Shown here one piece after another: positions 41,561 through 50,886 of a stretch of DNA of 64,000 nucleotides. A program made the translations under genes and the position numbers. The notes under the pieces were generated by a model. It made no database searches. It had not been told where the DNA came from and was given only the letters and a program-made list of their open reading frames with translations. Origin of the DNA: Streptomyces sp. BK340 (GTDB lineage: Bacteria; Actinomycetota; Actinomycetes; Streptomycetales; Streptomycetaceae); the NCBI RefSeq assembly GCF_007827595.1, contig NZ_VISR01000014.1:124001-188000 (forward strand). The letters run 5' to 3'. Positions within the stretch are counted from its first letter, which is position 1, and every line of letters begins with the position of its first letter.

Positions 41561-42342
41561 CCGCCGCCGAACTGCTCACCACCGGTGAGCTGAAGGTGCG
41601 CGGCCGCATCCGCGAGGCGTCCAACGCGGCACTGTTCTGCACGGTCGCGTACGACGGGCAGGAAGCGTCCTGCGTGTACAAGCCGGTCGCCGGCGAGCGT
41701 CCGCTGTGGGACTTCCCCGACGGCACCCTGGCCGGCCGCGAGGTGGCCGCCTACGAGGTCTCCGAGGCCACGGGCTGGGGGCTCGTCCCGCCGACCGTGC
41801 TGCGCGACGGCCCCTACGGCGAGGGCATGTGCCAGCTGTGGATCGAGGCGAGCGCCGAGGCCGAGCTGCTCGCCCTGGTCGACGGCGAGGAGCCCGAGCC
41901 GGGCTGGAAGGCGATCGGGTTCGCCGAGGTCGGCGAGGGCCGCACCGCGCTGCTGGTGCACGCCGACGACGAGCGGCTGCGCCGCCTCGCCGTTCTGGAC
42001 GCGGTGATCAACAACGCCGACCGCAAGGGCGGCCACCTGCTGCCCACCGCGGACGGCCGGCTCTTCGGCATCGACCACGGGGTCGCCTTCAACGTCGAGA
42101 ACAAGCTCCGCACGCTGCTGTGGGGCTGGGCCGGTGAGCCGCTCACCCCGGAGGCCGTCGAGGTGCTCCGAAGGCTGAAGGAGACCCTTTCCGACGGCGG
42201 GGAGCTGGCCGTGCGGCTGGCCGGACTCATCACGACGGCCGAAATCGATGCCACGCGCGCGCGTGTCGAGGCACTGCTCGCCGCCGGCCACCACCCGGAG
42301 CCGGGCGGGGAGTGGCCGGCGATCCCCTGGCCGCCGGTGTGA
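41524..42342 (+). CDS. SCO1664-family protein (kinase-like fold)
   Basis: The product is 272 residues. The pattern GELKVRGRIREASNAALFCTV, CVYKPVAGERPLWDFPDGT, AVLDAVINNADRKGGHLL and FGIDHGVAFN resembles a phosphatidylinositol 3-/4-kinase or HipA-like catalytic core with lysine, catalytic DRK and metal-binding DHG. It is the SCO1664 family, found next to mshC in many actinobacteria; its substrate is unknown. The ATG at 41524 lies inside the DUF3090 gene. It is followed by mshC after 93 bases. Confidence 0.85.
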   Translation: MSAPERIPPRSLTAAELLTTGELKVRGRIREASNAALFCTVAYDGQEASCVYKPVAGERPLWDFPDGTLAGREVAAYEVSEATGWGLVPPTVLRDGPYGEGMCQLWIEASAEAELLALVDGEEPEPGWKAIGFAEVGEGRTALLVHADDERLRRLAVLDAVINNADRKGGHLLPTADGRLFGIDHGVAFNVENKLRTLLWGWAGEPLTPEAVEVLRRLKETLSDGGELAVRLAGLITTAEIDATRARVEALLAAGHHPEPGGEWPAIPWPPV

Positions 42343-42435
42343 GCACATCCGGGGCCGAGGTACAAGAGGGCCCGACAGGCCATCCGGCCTGATCCCGTTC
42401 GTATCGGCGGCTCGTGGCCGGTTAGGCTCATGGGC

Positions 42436-43665
42436 ATGCATGCCTGGCCCGCTTCCGAGGTCCCCGCCCTGCCTGGTCAGGGCCGCGACCTGAGGATCCA
42501 CGACACCGCGACCGGCGGCCTCGTCACCCTCGACCCCGGTCCCGTCGCCCGTATCTACGTCTGCGGCATCACGCCGTACGACGCGACCCACATGGGTCAC
42601 GCGGCGACCTACAACGCGTTCGACCTCGTTCAGCGCGTGTGGCTCGACACCAAGCGGCAGGTTCACTACGTCCAGAACGTGACCGACGTCGACGACCCGC
42701 TGCTGGAGCGCGCGGAGCGGGACGGCGTCGACTGGGTCGCCCTCGCCGAGCAGGAGACGGTCCTCTTCCGTGAGGACATGACCGCCCTGCGGATGCTCCC
42801 GCCCCAGCACTACATCGGCGCCGTCGAGGCGATACCCGGCATCGTCCCGCTCGTGGAGCGGCTGCGCGACCTCGGCGCGGCCTACGAGCTGGAGGGCGAC
42901 ACCTACTTCTCCGTCGAGTCCGACCCGCACTTCGGCGAGGTCTCGGGCCTGGACGCGGCCGCGATGCGGCTGCTGTCCGCCGAGCGCGGCGGTGACCCGG
43001 ACCGCCCGGGCAAGAAGAACCCGCTCGACCCGATGCTGTGGATGGCCGCCCGCGAGGGCGAGCCCAGCTGGGACGGCGGCTCGCTCGGCCGCGGCCGACC
43101 CGGCTGGCACATCGAGTGCGTGGCCATCGCCCTCGACCACCTCGGCATGGGCTTCGACGTCCAGGGCGGCGGCTCCGACCTGGCCTTCCCGCACCACGAG
43201 ATGGGCGCCTCGCACGCCCAGGTGCTCACCGGCGAGTTCCCCATGGCCAAGGCGTACGTGCACGCCGGCATGGTCGCCCTGCACGGCGAGAAGATGTCCA
43301 AGTCCAAGGGCAACCTCGTCTTCGTGTCGAAGCTGCGCCGGGACGGCGTCGACCCGGCCGCCATCCGGCTGTCCCTGCTCGCTCACCACTACCGCTCCGA
43401 CTGGGAGTGGACCGACCAGGTGCTCCAGGACGCCGTGGACCGCCTCGGCCGCTGGCGCGCCGCCGTCTCCCGGCCCGACGGCCCGTCCGCCGATGCGCTG
43501 GTGGAGGAGATCCGCGAGGCCCTCACGAACGACCTGGACGCCCCCGCGGCGCTCGCCGCCGTGGACCGCTGGGCGGCCCGTCAGGAGGCGGAGGGCGGCG
43601 ACGACATCGCCGCGCCCGGTCTCGTGACCCGGGCGGTCGACGCCCTGCTCGGCGTGGCCCTGTAA
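42436..43665 (+). CDS. mshC: cysteine--1-D-myo-inosityl 2-amino-2-deoxy-alpha-D-glucopyranoside ligase
   Basis: This is a 409-residue MshC, the ATP-dependent ligase that joins cysteine to GlcN-inositol in mycothiol synthesis. It is a class I cysteinyl-tRNA-synthetase homologue lacking the anticodon-binding domain. The HIGH-like THMGHA is at 51-56, zinc ligand Cys43 follows in YVCGITPYD, then [10 protein letters not shown], and the KMSKSKGN loop is near 287. The [10 protein letters not shown] start at 42436 sits seven bases after a TAGGCT box with no ribosome site, consistent with a leaderless message; an ATG two codons earlier is less likely. Mycothiol is the main low-molecular-weight thiol of these bacteria. 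Confidence 0.96.
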   Translation: MHAWPASEVPALPGQGRDLRIHDTATGGLVTLDPGPVARIYVCGITPYDATHMGHAATYNAFDLVQRVWLDTKRQVHYVQNVTDVDDPLLERAERDGVDWVALAEQETVLFREDMTALRMLPPQHYIGAVEAIPGIVPLVERLRDLGAAYELEGDTYFSVESDPHFGEVSGLDAAAMRLLSAERGGDPDRPGKKNPLDPMLWMAAREGEPSWDGGSLGRGRPGWHIECVAIALDHLGMGFDVQGGGSDLAFPHHEMGASHAQVLTGEFPMAKAYVHAGMVALHGEKMSKSKGNLVFVSKLRRDGVDPAAIRLSLLAHHYRSDWEWTDQVLQDAVDRLGRWRAAVSRPDGPSADALVEEIREALTNDLDAPAALAAVDRWAARQEAEGGDDIAAPGLVTRAVDALLGVAL

Positions 43666-43678
43666 CCGCAGGTACGAC

Positions 43679-43712
43679 GAAGGGGCGGTTCCCGGAAGGG
43701 AACCGCCCCTTC
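43679..43712. terminator. strong hairpin between mshC and the PAC2 gene
   Basis: A perfect 15-bp stem (43679-43693 with 43698-43712, GAAGGGGCGGTTCCC) has a GGAA loop. It serves both convergent genes. Confidence 0.88.
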
Positions 43713-43735
43713 GTACGTTGTCCCGATCCGTCGGC

Positions 43736-44809
43736 TCAGTCCTCCGACGTGTCCTCGTCGCCGCCCTCGGACGAACCCTTGGCCGGCCCCTCGGCGGAGC
43801 CGTCCGCGGGACCGTCCGCCGGGCCGTCGGCGGAACCCTCCGAGGAGCCTTCCGTGGTCCCGGGGGCTCCCGGCCTCGGCGGCCTCGGTGGCCGGGCCTT
43901 GCCGCCGGGGCTGTCCCGCAGGTACGAGGCGTCCCCGCCGTCCGCCGTCGCGTGCCCGCCCGGCGGGCCGACGTCCCGGCGCCGCAGATACCGCTCGAAC
44001 TCGCGGGCGATCGCCTCACCGGAGGCCTCGGGCAACTCGGCGGTGTCCCGGGCCTCCTCCAGCGTCTGGACGTACTCGGCGACCTCGCTGTCCTCGGCCG
44101 CCAGCTGGTCCACGCCCACCTGCCAGGCGCGCGCGTCCTCGGGCAGCTCGCCCTGCGGGATGCGCAGGTCGAGCAGGTCCTCCAGCCGGTTCAGCAGCGC
44201 CAGCGTGGCCTTCGGGTTGGGCGGCTGGGAGACGTAGTGCGGTACGGCCGCCCACAGCGACACCGCCGGGACGCCCGCGTGCGTGCACGCCTCCTGCAGG
44301 ACGCCGACGATGCCCGTCGGGCCCTCGTACTTGGTCTCCTCCAGGTCCATGCGGTGGGCCAGGTCCGGGTCGGACGTGACGCCGCTGACCGGGACCGGAC
44401 GCGTGTGCGGGGTGTCACCGAGCAGGGCGCCCAGCACGACCACCAGCTCCACGCCCAGCTCGTGCGCGAAGCCGAGCAGCTCGTTGCAGAACGAGCGCCA
44501 GCGCATGGACGGTTCGATGCCGCGTACCAGTACCAGGTCCCGCGGTTTCTCGCCGCCGACCCGGACCACCGACAGTCTTGTCGTCGGCCACGTGATCTTG
44601 CGCACTCCGCCGTCCATGAACACCGTGGGGCGGTTCACCTGGAAGTCGTAGTAGTCCTCGGCGTCGAGCGCCGCGAACACCTCGCCCTTCCACTCGCGTT
44701 CCAGATGCGCGACCGCCGTGGAGGCGGCGTCGCCGGCATCGTTCCAGCCCTCGAACGCGGCCACCATGACTGGGTCGATCAGCTCGGGAACCCCCTCCAG
44801 CTCGATCAC
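43736..44809 (-). CDS. PAC2 family protein (proteasome-assembly-chaperone-like)
   Basis: This is a 357-residue protein. The PAC2 domain covers about 1-280 with VMVAAFEGWNDAGDAAS at the start, TWPTTRLSVVRVGGEKPRDLVL, GALLGDTPHTRPVPVSG and PQGELPEDARAWQVGVDQLA. The C-terminal 55 residues are low complexity, Gly/Ser/Glu/Asp-rich repeats (GSADGPADGPADG). Actinobacterial PAC2 proteins resemble eukaryotic 20S assembly chaperones; a link to the proteasome is not established. The GTG at 44809 follows GGAGG. Confidence 0.88.
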   Translation of the reverse strand: MIELEGVPELIDPVMVAAFEGWNDAGDAASTAVAHLEREWKGEVFAALDAEDYYDFQVNRPTVFMDGGVRKITWPTTRLSVVRVGGEKPRDLVLVRGIEPSMRWRSFCNELLGFAHELGVELVVVLGALLGDTPHTRPVPVSGVTSDPDLAHRMDLEETKYEGPTGIVGVLQEACTHAGVPAVSLWAAVPHYVSQPPNPKATLALLNRLEDLLDLRIPQGELPEDARAWQVGVDQLAAEDSEVAEYVQTLEEARDTAELPEASGEAIAREFERYLRRRDVGPPGGHATADGGDASYLRDSPGGKARPPRPPRPGAPGTTEGSSEGSADGPADGPADGSAEGPAKGSSEGGDEDTSED

Positions 44810-44977
44810 CCAGTGCCTCCTTCCGACGTGCCCTCGCCTGACGTCCCAACCTTACGGCGTCCGGCGGGGGCGTCCGCAGCCCCCCGGGCCGGGGGGATGC
44901 ACGGATCACTGCCCCGTTCGTCACATCGGAACACCCCACCTGCCGACGGGGCGCCCGGCCCGCTCCGCACAGGAATT

Positions 44978-45649
44978 TCACAGAGTGCTGCGCAACCACT
45001 GCTCCACACTCGCGATGTGCACGGTGGCCCAGGAGCGGGCCGCCTCCGCGTCCCGGTCGCGCAGTGCGGCGAGGATCGCCCGGTGTTCGCGCAGGGTGCG
45101 GGCGACCGCGTCCTCCTGCGTGAGTCCCCGCCAGATCCGGGCCCGGGTGGTGGGGCCCGACAGGCCGTCAAGCAGCGAGCACAGCACGGAGTTGCCCGCG
45201 CCCTGCACGATGCCCCGGTGGAACTCCAGGTCACAGGCGACCAGTTCCTCCACCGAGGGGTCGGCACCGAGCGCGTCCAACTGGGCCGACAGGACGTCCA
45301 GTTGCCGCTCGCTGATCCGGGAGGCCGCCATCGCGGTCGCGGCCGGCTCCAGGATCCGGCGCACGGCCAGGAACTCCAGCACCGTGTCGTCACGGTGGAA
45401 GTCCACGACGAAGCTCATGGCCTCCAGCAGCAACTGCGGATCGAGGCTGGTGACGTAGGTGCCGTCGCCCTGTCGCACGTCCAGGATCCGGATCAGCGAC
45501 AGGGCCCGTACGGCCTCCCGCAGCGAGTTGCGGGACAGGCCGAGGTCGGCGGCGAGTTCGCTCTCCTTGGGCAGCCGGTCACCGGGGCGCAGGGCACCGG
45601 AGACGATCATGTCCTTGATCTTCTCGATCGCCTCGTCGGTGACTGCCAT
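44978..45649 (-). CDS. FadR/GntR-family transcriptional regulator
   Basis: The product is 223 residues: a GntR-type winged helix (SGALRPGDRLPKESELAADLGLSRNSLREAVRALS, about 17-51) and an FCD ligand domain with CDLEFHR and LREHRAILAAL as likely metal-site segments. A perfect 15-bp palindrome lies 21 bases upstream of its start, so it is probably autoregulated. No transporter or sugar-acid enzyme is adjacent, so its regulon is elsewhere. The ligand is likely an organic acid, as in the family. Confidence 0.88.
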   Translation of the reverse strand: MAVTDEAIEKIKDMIVSGALRPGDRLPKESELAADLGLSRNSLREAVRALSLIRILDVRQGDGTYVTSLDPQLLLEAMSFVVDFHRDDTVLEFLAVRRILEPAATAMAASRISERQLDVLSAQLDALGADPSVEELVACDLEFHRGIVQGAGNSVLCSLLDGLSGPTTRARIWRGLTQEDAVARTLREHRAILAALRDRDAEAARSWATVHIASVEQWLRSTL

Positions 45650-45669
45650 GACCGGCCTCCCAGTGGCTC

Positions 45670-45684
45670 AGACATCGGATGTCT
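45670..45684. promoter_or_regulatory. operator of the FadR-type regulator
   Basis: AGACATCGGATGTCT is a perfect 7-1-7 inverted repeat between the regulator start (45649) and the end of the phospholipase gene. Its position and symmetry fit an FCD-type regulator binding its own promoter. Confidence 0.65.
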
Positions 45685-45728
45685 CAGCACATTATGGGGG
45701 GCACCGGGGAGAAGACCGGCGAGTTCCG

Positions 45729-46181
45729 TCAGCCGAAGGCCTTCACGGCCTGGTAGTACGTCCACGCCGTGCTGGTGCAGGCGGTCTTCGTCGCACCGCC
45801 GTAGTTGGCGCACACGCGCTTGAGGTCCTCGTACAGGGCGCTGTCGAGGCGGGCCTTGTTGGTGCTGAAGGTGCCGGCCGCCTTGTAGTTGCGGTAGCCG
45901 AAGTCGTGGCGGGCACAGGACATGGCGAAGGGGAAGCCGAACGGGTTGTCCGGCGAGGAGGAGCAGTAGTCGGTCGACCAGTCGAACCCGTAGGCGGACC
46001 AGGCCGACTGGTTGGCGCGCGCCGCGGCCCAGACGTTGTAGCTGGACGCGGTGGTCTGGGTGAAGTCGGCGAGCACCTGGGGCCTGTCGGCCGGAGCCGC
46101 GGTGGCCGCGGTGGCGGTGGCCGTGACGGTGATGAGGGCCAGGGCCGAGGCGGCGAGGCCGGTGGCGAGTCTGCGGTGCAT
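45729..46181 (-). CDS. secreted prokaryotic phospholipase A2
   Basis: This is a 150-residue exported enzyme. A signal peptide (1-28, ending ATAAPA) is followed by the prokaryotic phospholipase A2 domain: FGFDWSTDYCSSSPDN-like calcium-site region, the catalytic His-Asp pair in SCARHDFGYRNYK, and four cysteines for two disulfides. It hydrolyses the sn-2 ester of phospholipids outside the cell, as described for Streptomyces violaceoruber. The ATG at 46181 has GGAGGTGTGGG ahead. A 12-bp hairpin lies immediately upstream of this ribosome site. Confidence 0.92.
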   Translation of the reverse strand: MHRRLATGLAASALALITVTATATAATAAPADRPQVLADFTQTTASSYNVWAAARANQSAWSAYGFDWSTDYCSSSPDNPFGFPFAMSCARHDFGYRNYKAAGTFSTNKARLDSALYEDLKRVCANYGGATKTACTSTAWTYYQAVKAFG

Positions 46182-46198
46182 CCCACACCTCCATGAAG

Positions 46199-46227
46199 AA
46201 CCGCGATCCGTCCGTCGGATCGCGGTT
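46199..46227 (-). promoter_or_regulatory. 12-bp hairpin just 5' of the phospholipase ribosome site
   Basis: AACCGCGATCCG and CGGATCGCGGTT form a perfect 12-bp stem with a TCCGT loop, ending about six bases from the GGAGG site of the phospholipase gene. It could be a terminator for upstream read-through, an mRNA-stabilising structure or a regulatory hairpin. Confidence 0.45.
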
Positions 46228-46325
46228 CATGACCATGGAGGCGGTGGCTATAGCCCGCCTTTACCGCCACAGAAGTACCGCCGCAGGAGCGCGGCTTCAC
46301 TCCTCCGGGGCGCGACGCGCGCACA

Positions 46326-46365
46326 CGAGAGGGGCGGCTCCGTCGGCGCGGAGCCGCCCCTCTCG
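46326..46365 (-). terminator. terminator of the gyl operon
   Basis: A perfect 17-bp stem (CGAGAGGGGCGGCTCCG with its complement, 46326-46342 and 46349-46365) has a six-base loop, 78 bases past the glpD stop. Confidence 0.85.
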
Positions 46366-46442
46366 TCACACCGGCTCCCCGTGCGGGAGGAGCCGTCCCT
46401 CATCCGTTCCGGCCCCGGTCAGGGGGAGGGGCCGGCCGGGGC

Positions 46443-48059
46443 CTACTTCTTGTCGAGCAGGCCCTGGACCTTGTCGCGGACCTCGTCCGTGGCCAGGCCA
46501 CGGATGGTCAGCGTGGTGCGGCGGCGCAGCACGTCGTCCGCCGTCTCGGCCCACTCGTGGTCGCGGGCCCACACGACCTGCGCCCAGATCTCCGGGGCGT
46601 CCGGGTGGACGCGCTCGGCCAGCTCCGGGTTCTCGTTCGCCATCCGGGCGATGTCGAAGGCCAGCGAGCCGTAGTGGGTGGCCAGGTGCTTGGCGGTGTC
46701 GGCGGCCATGCGCGGGCCGGGTGCCGGGTGGTCCACCAGCAGGCGGTGGGCGACGGCGCGCGGGTTGGCGACACCGGGCAGCGGGAGCTTCTTCGGCAGC
46801 GAGGCGATGGGCTCGAAGTCGTCGCCGAGCGGGTGGCCCGGCAGCTCCTCCAGCTTCTGCATCACCGTGCGGCCGATGTGCCGGAAGGTCGTCCACTTGC
46901 CGCCGGCGACCGACAGCATGCCGGCCTTGCCCTCGGTGACGACGGTCTCGCGCTTGGCCTTGGCCGTGTCACCGGGGCCGCCCGGCAGCACGCGCAGACC
47001 GGCGAAGGCGTAGGTGATCAGGTCGCGCTGCAGCTGCTGGTCCCGGACGGAGAACGCGGCCTCGTCCAGGATCTGGGCGATGTCCTTCTCGTTGACCGAG
47101 ACGTCCGCCGGGTCGCCCTCGTACTCCTCGTCGGTGGTGCCGAGCAGCAGCATGTCCTCCCAGGGGAGGGCGAAGGTGATGCGGTACTTGTCGATGGGGG
47201 TCGCGAGCGCGGCCTTCCAGGGGGAGGTGCGCTTCAGGACCAGGTGCGCGCCCTTGGACAGGCGGATGGACGGGGCCGCGTTCGGGTCCTCCATCCGGCG
47301 CAGGTGGTCGACCCAGGGGCCGGTCGCGTTCAGCACCAGGCGGGCGTTGGCCCCGAACTCCTCGCCGGATATGCGGTCCCGGAGGTCGGCGCCGGTGACC
47401 CGGCCCTTGGTGAAGCGCAGGCCGGTGACCTCGGCGTGGTTGAGGACGACCGCGCCCGCCTCGACGGCCGCGCGGACCGTCATCAGCGCCATGCGCGCGT
47501 CGTTCATCTGGTCGTCGCCGTACACGGCCACGGCCTTCAGGTTCTCGGTACGCAGCTCGGGCACGTCCTGCGCCGCCTTGGCGGGGGAGAGCAGGTGGCC
47601 GACGCCGTCGCCGAACGCGGAGAGCGCGGAGTAGGCGAAGACGCCCGCGCCGAGCTTCGCCGCGCCGTGCGGCCCGCCCTTGTACACCGGGAGGTAGAAG
47701 GTGAGCGGGTTCGCCAGGTGGGGGGCCACCTGACGGGAGACCGCACGGCGCTCGAAGTGGTTCTCCGCCACCAGCTTCACCGCGCCGGTCTGCAGGTAGC
47801 GCAGACCGCCGTGGAGCAGCTTGGAGGAGGCGGAGGAGGTGGCGCCGGCGAAGTCGCCGGCGTCGACCAGCGCCACCCTGAGTCCGGACTGCGCGGCGTG
47901 CCAGGCGGTGGAGATGCCCAGGATGCCGCCGCCGATCACAAGAAGGTCGTACGACGCCTTGGAGAGCTGCTCCCTGGTCTCGGCCCGGCTCGGGTTGGAG
48001 CCGGAGGCGGGGTGCGTCCCCAGGGCAGGCACGGACTTCAGGGTGGACTGACTGGTCAT
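46443..48059 (-). CDS. glpD: glycerol-3-phosphate dehydrogenase (quinone-linked)
   Basis: This is a 538-residue FAD enzyme. The FAD-binding GGGILGIS is near 43-50, followed by SSASSKLLHGGLRYL, NATGPWVDHLR and VAGGKWTTFR, the usual GlpD motif order, and a C-terminal helical domain. It oxidises glycerol-3-phosphate to dihydroxyacetone phosphate at the membrane. It is the last gene of the gyl operon, 47 bases after glpK. The ATG at 48059 follows GAGGAG. Induction by glycerol via GylR is known in Streptomyces. Confidence 0.94.
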   Translation of the reverse strand: MTSQSTLKSVPALGTHPASGSNPSRAETREQLSKASYDLLVIGGGILGISTAWHAAQSGLRVALVDAGDFAGATSSASSKLLHGGLRYLQTGAVKLVAENHFERRAVSRQVAPHLANPLTFYLPVYKGGPHGAAKLGAGVFAYSALSAFGDGVGHLLSPAKAAQDVPELRTENLKAVAVYGDDQMNDARMALMTVRAAVEAGAVVLNHAEVTGLRFTKGRVTGADLRDRISGEEFGANARLVLNATGPWVDHLRRMEDPNAAPSIRLSKGAHLVLKRTSPWKAALATPIDKYRITFALPWEDMLLLGTTDEEYEGDPADVSVNEKDIAQILDEAAFSVRDQQLQRDLITYAFAGLRVLPGGPGDTAKAKRETVVTEGKAGMLSVAGGKWTTFRHIGRTVMQKLEELPGHPLGDDFEPIASLPKKLPLPGVANPRAVAHRLLVDHPAPGPRMAADTAKHLATHYGSLAFDIARMANENPELAERVHPDAPEIWAQVVWARDHEWAETADDVLRRRTTLTIRGLATDEVRDKVQGLLDKK

Positions 48060-48106
48060 GTCGGGTACTTACTCCTCGTCAGAGCTGTCTGAGCGGTTCG
48101 GGCCGC

Positions 48107-49645
48107 TCAGTCCTCGTCCTCGATCCAGCCCATGGTCCGGTCGACGGCCTTGAGCCAGTTCTTGTACTCACGGTCGCGGATGTCCGCGTCCATCTGGGGG
48201 GTCCACTCGGCGGCCCGGCGCCAGTTGGCGCGCAGTTCGTCGGTGCTGGACCAGAAGCCGACGGCGAGGCCGGCGGCGTAGGCGGCGCCGAGGCAGGTGG
48301 TCTCGGCGACCATCGGGCGCACCACCGGTGCGTCCAGGACGTCCGAGAGCGTCTGCATCAGCAGGTTGTTGGAGGTCATGCCGCCGTCGACCTTCAGGGC
48401 CACCAGCTCGTCGCCGGAGTCCTTGACCATCGCGTCGGCGATCTCCCGGGTCTGCCAGGCGGTCGCCTCCAGGACCGCACGGGCGAGGTGCGCCTTGGTG
48501 ACGTACCGGGTCAGGCCGGCGATCACACCGCGGGCGTCGGAGCGCCAGTGCGGGGCGAACAGACCGGAGAAGGCCGGCACGAAGTAGGCGCCGCCGTTGT
48601 CCTCGACCGAGAGCGCGAGCGTCTCGATCTCGGCAGCGGTGGAGATCAGGCCCATCTGGTCGCGCATCCACTGCACCAGGGAGCCGGTGACGGCGATCGA
48701 GCCCTCGAGGGCGTACACGGTCGGCTGGTCGCCGATCTTGTAGCCGACCGTGGTCAGCAGGCCCGCGTAGGAGTTGATGATCTTGTCACCGGTGTTCATC
48801 ACCATGAAGGTGCCGGTGCCGTAGGTGGACTTGGTCTCGCCCTCGGAGAAGCAGGTCTGGCCGAACAGGGCCGCCTGCTGGTCGCCGAGCGCGGACGCGA
48901 CCGGGATGCCGCCGAGCAGGTCGCCGAGCTTGCCGCCGGTGACCTCGCCGTAGATCTCCGCGGAGGAGCGGATCTCCGGCATGATCTGCAGCGGCACGCC
49001 GATCGACTCGGCGATCTTGTCGTCCCACTGCATGGTGTGCAGGTTCATGAGGAGGGTACGGGAGGCGTTGGTCACGTCGGTGACGTGCTTGCCGCCGTTG
49101 ACACCACCGGTCAGGTTCCAGATGACCCAGGTGTCCATGGTGCCGAAGAGGATGTCGCCCGCCTCGGCGCGCTCCCGCAGGCCGTCGACGTGGTCGAGCA
49201 GCCAGCGGGCCTTGGGACCGGAGAAGTACGACGCGAGCGGGAGGCCGGTCTCGCGGCGGAAGCGGTCCTGGCCGACGTTGCGGCCGAGCTCCCGGCAGAG
49301 GGAGTCGGTGCGGGTGTCCTGCCAGACGAGGGCGTTGTGGACGGGCTCACCGGTGTTCTTGTCCCACAGCACGGTGGTCTCGCGCTGGTTGGTGATGCCG
49401 ATGGCCTTGATGTCGTCGCGGGTGATGCCGGCCTTCTGGATGGCTCCGGCGACGACCTCCTGGACGTTGGTCCAGATCTCGTTGGCGTTGTGCTCGACCC
49501 AGCCCGGCTTCGGGAAGATCTGCTCGTGCTCCTTCTGGTCGACGGAGACGATACGACCGTCCTTGTCGAAGACGATGCAGCGCGAGGAAGTCGTGCCCTG
49601 GTCGATGGCCGCGATGAACGGGCCTGCGGTGTGGGCGTCGGTCAC
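48107..49645 (-). CDS. glpK: glycerol kinase
   Basis: This is a 512-residue FGGY-family kinase, the usual length. The ATP-binding [10 protein letters not shown] lies near 9-18, followed by the INQRET-like [26 protein letters not shown], and the C-terminal [14 protein letters not shown]. It phosphorylates glycerol to glycerol-3-phosphate. The GTG at 49645 has AGGAGC ahead; longer in-frame starts add arginine-rich residues and are rejected. It lies between glpF (79 bases upstream) and glpD. Confidence 0.95.
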   Translation of the reverse strand: MTDAHTAGPFIAAIDQGTTSSRCIVFDKDGRIVSVDQKEHEQIFPKPGWVEHNANEIWTNVQEVVAGAIQKAGITRDDIKAIGITNQRETTVLWDKNTGEPVHNALVWQDTRTDSLCRELGRNVGQDRFRRETGLPLASYFSGPKARWLLDHVDGLRERAEAGDILFGTMDTWVIWNLTGGVNGGKHVTDVTNASRTLLMNLHTMQWDDKIAESIGVPLQIMPEIRSSAEIYGEVTGGKLGDLLGGIPVASALGDQQAALFGQTCFSEGETKSTYGTGTFMVMNTGDKIINSYAGLLTTVGYKIGDQPTVYALEGSIAVTGSLVQWMRDQMGLISTAAEIETLALSVEDNGGAYFVPAFSGLFAPHWRSDARGVIAGLTRYVTKAHLARAVLEATAWQTREIADAMVKDSGDELVALKVDGGMTSNNLLMQTLSDVLDAPVVRPMVAETTCLGAAYAAGLAVGFWSSTDELRANWRRAAEWTPQMDADIRDREYKNWLKAVDRTMGWIEDED

Positions 49646-49724
49646 TGTGTGCTCCTGAAAGATCCGTGGTGATGGGGCTGTACGTACGGCGCGTGCTGGA
49701 AGACTCGGTTGTTCTCGGTTCTTC

Positions 49725-50519
49725 TTAGGCAAAGGCGACGTTGTAGATGCCTGCAGCGATGGCGGCGCCGATCAGCGGACCGACCACCGGGATCCAGGCG
49801 TAGCTCCAGTCGGAGCCGCCCTTGTTGGGCAGGGGCAGGAGGGCGTGCACGATGCGCGGGCCGAGGTCACGTGCCGGGTTGATCGCGTAACCGGTCGGAC
49901 CGCCGAGCGAGAGGCCGATGCCGACGACCACGAAGGCGGTGATCAGGGCACCCAGGGTGCCGAGGCCGTTGCCCTTGTCGTTCAGGCCCTGGGTGAGGAC
50001 GGCGAGCACCAGCACCACGGTGCCGATGATCTCGGTGAGGAGGTTCTGCACCGCGTTCCGGATCTCGGGACCGGTGGAGAAGACGCCCAGGACCGGGCCG
50101 GCGCCCGACTCCTGCGCCTCGACGGCCTTGGTCGCAGTGGCCTGTGCACCCGGACCGCCGACGATCTCCTTGTCGGTGAGGTGCGCGTGGAACTGGCCGT
50201 AGTAGGCGATCCACACCAGGGTGGCACCGATCATGGCGCCGAGCAGCTGACCGCCCCAGTAGACGGGCAGGTTGCTGAAGTCCTTGTCCTTGATCGCGAG
50301 CGCGAGCGTCACGGCCGGATTCAGGTGGGCGCCGGAGAGCGGCGCCGAGGTGTAGACGGCCGTCAGTACGGCGAAACCCCACCCGAAGGTGATGGCGAGC
50401 CAACCGGCGTTACGGGCCTTGGAGGCCTTCAGCGTGACGGCGGCGCACACGCCGCCACCGAGCAGGATGAGTATGGCGGTACCGATGGTCTCGCCGATGA
50501 AGATGTCGGAGCTGGACAC
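49725..50519 (-). CDS. glpF: glycerol uptake facilitator (aquaglyceroporin)
   Basis: This is a 264-residue MIP-family channel with six membrane helices and the two NPA boxes: NPA at 67-69 ([10 protein letters not shown]) and NPARD at 214-218, where the aspartate after the second box is the aquaglyceroporin mark. It lets glycerol diffuse in for GlpK. The GTG at 50519 follows AAAGGAG; a longer frame upstream is not membrane-like. It is the first gene of the operon, with the GylR-like site and a TAGAGT box ahead. Confidence 0.94.
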   Translation of the reverse strand: MSSSDIFIGETIGTAILILLGGGVCAAVTLKASKARNAGWLAITFGWGFAVLTAVYTSAPLSGAHLNPAVTLALAIKDKDFSNLPVYWGGQLLGAMIGATLVWIAYYGQFHAHLTDKEIVGGPGAQATATKAVEAQESGAGPVLGVFSTGPEIRNAVQNLLTEIIGTVVLVLAVLTQGLNDKGNGLGTLGALITAFVVVGIGLSLGGPTGYAINPARDLGPRIVHALLPLPNKGGSDWSYAWIPVVGPLIGAAIAAGIYNVAFA

Positions 50520-50886
50520 CCGCGACTCCTTTGTCCTTCGTCCAGGGAAGCCGAACCCCGGGTCCCGCCGGGGGTTCTGGCGCCCTCGGGGGTGAGAGCG
50601 AATTCGGCCCTTGGCGTTGTCACACTCTAGCGCGTATTGCCGGTAGGTGTTCGACAATGCCGACCGATGGACGGGAGTCTTGCTTCGGCGTTACGCATGC
50701 GTCAAGGGTTCTGTTATCGAAAACAGGATCGTTATTGATCGCTGCCGGCTATCGCTCTTCATGTGCTGACGTACCATCTCGCCCTATATGTCCACTTCAG
50801 GGTATGGCGAGAACCGGAACGCCGCCTCGCGTCCCGGTCGTCCCCCGGTGGGTCATCCGCTGGTCAGCGGCACATCGCCCGGCTGC
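50520..50886 (-). promoter_or_regulatory. gyl operon promoter region (367 bases between gylR and glpF)
   Basis: No gene is supported. On the minus strand a -10 box TAGAGT (50624-50629) has a 17-base spacer to GAACAC at 50647-50652, which is the edge of the GylR-like site (50647-50669). Further upstream, near 50711-50726, an inverted repeat CTGTT/AACAG lies in an AT-richer stretch. This is the expected regulatory region for glycerol-inducible transcription of glpF-glpK-glpD. Confidence 0.6.
50647..50669. promoter_or_regulatory. GylR-like operator before glpF
   Basis: GTGTTCGACAATGCCGACCG and three more bases match 20 of 23 positions of the site found upstream of gylR at 51702-51724 (opposite orientation). 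It overlaps the -35 of the glpF promoter. Confidence 0.6.
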
